A stretch of DNA of 64,000 nt, taken from contig NZ_LZHW01000087.1 in NCBI RefSeq assembly GCF_001667265.1, positions 211,359 through 275,358 of the forward strand, read 5' to 3'. A program made the position numbers and the translations under genes. Each line of letters begins with the position of its first letter. The stretch's first letter is position 1. This document shows positions 62,254-64,000 of the stretch, piece by piece. This DNA comes from Mycobacterium sp. ACS4331. Lineage in GTDB: Bacteria > Actinomycetota > Actinomycetes > Mycobacteriales > Mycobacteriaceae. The notes beneath the pieces were generated by a model. That model had not been told where the DNA came from. It saw only the letters and a program-made list of their open reading frames with translations, and ran no database searches.

Positions 62254-63750
62254 TCAGACGGAGGCGGAGCCCTCTTCGTTCCACCACCGCAGCAGTTCGG
62301 CGACGGCCTCGTCGTGGTCGAGGGGGCCGCGGTCCAGCCGAAGCTCCTTGAGGTGGTTCCAGGCGCGTCCCACGTCCGGTCCGGCCGGGATGTTGAGCAG
62401 CTTCATGATCTCGTTGCCGTCGAGATCGGGCCGCACCCGCGCCAAGTCCTCTTTGGCCGCGAGCACGGCGATCCGCTCCTCGAGATCGTCATAGTTGGCC
62501 TGCAGACGCGCGGCGCGGCGCTTGTTGCGCGTCGTGCAGTCGGCGCGCACCAGCTTGTGCAGGCGACTCAGCAGCGGACCGGCATCGGTGACGTACCGGC
62601 GCACCGCCGAATCCGTCCACCTGCCGTCGCCGTAGCCGTGGAACCGCAGATGCAGATACACCAGCTGCGAGACGTCGTCGACCATCTGCTTGGAGTACTT
62701 CAGCGCACGCATGCGCTTGCGGGTCATCTTGGCCCCCACCACCTCATGGTGGTGGAAGCTGACGCCGCCGTCGGCTTCGTGACGACGGGTCGCGGGCTTG
62801 CCGACGTCATGCAGCAGCGCGGCCCATCTCAGCACCAGATCGGGGGATTCGGACGGCTCCTCCAGATCGATGGCCTGCCGCAGCACCGTCAGCGAGTGCT
62901 GGTAGACGTCCTTGTGCTGGTGGTGCTCGTCGATCGCCATCCGCATGGCACCGACCTCGGGCAGCACCTGATCGCCCATGCCGGTCTGGACCATCAGGTC
63001 GATTCCCGCGACCGGGTCGGCGCCCAGGAGCAGCTTGTCCAGTTCGGCGGCCACCCGTTCCGCGGTGATGCGGGACAGCTCGGGCGCCATCTCCTCGATC
63101 GCCGCACGCACCCGAGGCGCCACCGAGAACTGCAGTTGGGAGACGAAGCGCGCGGCGCGCAGCATGCGCAGCGGATCGTCGCCGAAGGACACCTCGGGGG
63201 CCGATGGGGTGTCGAGCACGCCGGCGCGCAGCGCTGACAGCCCGTCCAGCGGGTCCAAAAACTCTCCGATGCCGCCGGGCCGGTCCGGATCCAGGCGCAC
63301 CGCCATCGCGTTGACCGTGAAGTCCCGACGGACCAGGTCGTCGGAGAGCCGGTCACCGAAACGCACCTGGGGGTTGCGGGACACCTGGTCGTAGGTGTCG
63401 GCGCGGAACGTGGTGATCTCCACCCGATGCCCGCGGCGGGCCACGCCCACGGTGCCGAACTCGATGCCCGCCTCCCACATGCCGTCGGCCCAGGGGCGCA
63501 CGATCTTCTGCACCTCGTCGGGCCGGGCCGGGGTGGTGAAGTCCAGGTCGGCACCCAGCCGGCCCAGCAACGCGTCACGGACACTGCCGCCCACCAGATA
63601 CAACGGCTGACCTGCCTCGGCGAACAGCGCTCCGAGCTCGCGCAACGGCTCAGCGTGCTTGTTCAGCGCCACCGCGGCGCGGGCCAGCAGGGCGGCGTCG
63701 TCAGCGGCCGCGGGTTCATCGGCGGCTGCGGGCGGACGGGGCTCGGACAC
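62254..63750 (-). CDS. pcnA: CCA tRNA nucleotidyltransferase
   Basis: A 498-residue class II nucleotidyltransferase that adds or repairs the tRNA 3'-CCA. It has LVGGSVRDALLGR, the catalytic DLDFTT, VRRDFTVNAMAV, DDPLRMLRAARF and a C-terminal HD domain (WAALLHDVGKP, FHHHEVVGAKM) of the kind seen in bacterial CCA enzymes with phosphohydrolase activity. GTG 63750 gives the family length; the frame to 63981 would run over the divergent mutT4. Its promoter shares the gap with mutT4. Confidence 0.95.
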   Translation of the reverse strand: MSEPRPPAAADEPAAADDAALLARAAVALNKHAEPLRELGALFAEAGQPLYLVGGSVRDALLGRLGADLDFTTPARPDEVQKIVRPWADGMWEAGIEFGTVGVARRGHRVEITTFRADTYDQVSRNPQVRFGDRLSDDLVRRDFTVNAMAVRLDPDRPGGIGEFLDPLDGLSALRAGVLDTPSAPEVSFGDDPLRMLRAARFVSQLQFSVAPRVRAAIEEMAPELSRITAERVAAELDKLLLGADPVAGIDLMVQTGMGDQVLPEVGAMRMAIDEHHQHKDVYQHSLTVLRQAIDLEEPSESPDLVLRWAALLHDVGKPATRRHEADGGVSFHHHEVVGAKMTRKRMRALKYSKQMVDDVSQLVYLHLRFHGYGDGRWTDSAVRRYVTDAGPLLSRLHKLVRADCTTRNKRRAARLQANYDDLEERIAVLAAKEDLARVRPDLDGNEIMKLLNIPAGPDVGRAWNHLKELRLDRGPLDHDEAVAELLRWWNEEGSASV

Positions 63751-63824
63751 GTTCGATGAGCCTAATGCGCAGGAGGACAGCGGCCTAATGGCGCTGTCGG
63801 CACCTCGCGGACACCGGCGAGTGC

Positions 63825-63855
63825 GCACGTTGCCCCCCAACGTGCCAGCTACTAT
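63825..63855 (+). promoter_or_regulatory. Dyad and leaderless promoter of mutT4
   Basis: GCACGTTG (63825-63832), five C, CAACGTGC (63838-63845) is a perfect 8-bp inverted repeat; TACTAT (63850-63855) follows, seven bases before GTG 63863. The dyad is placed where a regulator would block the -10 element. Confidence 0.6.
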
Positions 63856-63862
63856 CGCTTGG

Positions 63863-64000
63863 GTGTCCGACGGCGAACAGGCCAAACCGCGACGGCGCCG
63901 AGGCCGGCGCCGTGGCCGTCGTGCCGCCGGACCGGCCCAGTCGGCCGCCAACGGCGCCGCAGACATCCCCGCCGTCCCCACCCCCCCCCCCCCCCCGCCC
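63863..64000 (+). CDS. mutT4: MutT4-like NUDIX hydrolase, 5' end only
   Basis: The first 46 codons of a gene whose start MSDGEQAKPRRRRGRRRGRR is nearly the same as that of M. tuberculosis Rv3908 (mutT4) as I recall it, and it lies in the same divergent place beside pcnA. The NUDIX box itself lies outside the window. The visible part is a basic tail followed by a run of prolines encoded by 16 C. GTG 63863 is seven bases behind TACTAT. The C run may be a sequencing or contig-end error. Confidence 0.8.
   Translation, partial: MSDGEQAKPRRRRGRRRGRRAAGPAQSAANGAADIPAVPTPPPPPP

Overview
The window is high-GC actinobacterial DNA that reads as a rapidly growing mycobacterium (Mycolicibacterium type). 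The right half (about 31-64 kb) carries the block of genes that in M. tuberculosis runs from Rv0058 (dnaB) down to Rv0036c and then joins Rv3906c, pcnA and mutT4, as expected near the origin of a rapid grower. A glucosylglycerate hydrolase-like gene also fits a rapid grower. Many genes start right behind a TANNNT -10 hexamer, the mark of leaderless mycobacterial transcripts. Assignments rest on motif reading and recall of protein families; no database search was run.

Region 1 (1-9.5 kb) is mixed accessory metabolism: a cut-off aldehyde dehydrogenase, a TAT-exported DUF1906 protein, a beta-lactamase-like lipoprotein, a TetR/SDR divergent pair with a very clear operator, an MpaB-like oxygenase, a decayed SDR fragment, an exported coiled-coil protein with a M15-like C-terminus, a di-iron ferritin-like protein and a PdxK-type kinase.

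Region 2 (9.8-26.3 kb) is the most unusual part, a catabolic island on the minus strand. Three regulators (GAF-LuxR, FadR-type GntR, PucR C-terminal half) and an APC permease lead into a long operon-like run: E1 alpha, E1 beta, a free-standing lipoyl protein, a glutamine-synthetase-like ligase, a VOC protein, dihydrolipoamide dehydrogenase, an E2 core without lipoyl or E3-binding domains, lipoyl synthase, a gamma-glutamyl hydrolase (class I amidotransferase fold) and an aldehyde dehydrogenase. An SDR lies upstream. The ligase, hydrolase, dehydrogenase and permease recall the Puu (gamma-glutamyl-putrescine) route, here joined to an acetoin/pyruvate-type dehydrogenase whose E2 is split over two genes. 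A 27-bp palindrome occurs four times, in front of the gntR gene, the permease, the E1 operon and the SDR region, so these probably form one regulon. I infer a gamma-glutamylation route for an unknown amine.

Region 3 (26.8-31.2 kb) has a dicarboxylate symporter, a multi-pass membrane protein, a TetR regulator, a small ribbon-helix-helix-like protein and stretches without recognisable genes.

Region 4 (31.2-64 kb) is conserved core: dnaB; rplI-rpsR-ssb-rpsF; the ponA1 cluster; padR-ino1; an alpha/beta hydrolase, LLM oxidoreductase and GntR gene; an amino-acid ABC transporter with fused binding protein and permease; marR; carotenoid oxygenase; glucosylglycerate hydrolase; an SDR; leuS; mtc28-like; purU; YqgE-like; MFS; a MDMPI-fold protein; an aspartate-rich calcium-binding-like protein; pcnA; and the start of mutT4. 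Two tandem-repeat arrays (18/19 bp and 52/53 bp) abut leuS and the MDMPI-fold gene, each supplying the neighbouring stop codon. The window ends in a run of 16 C.
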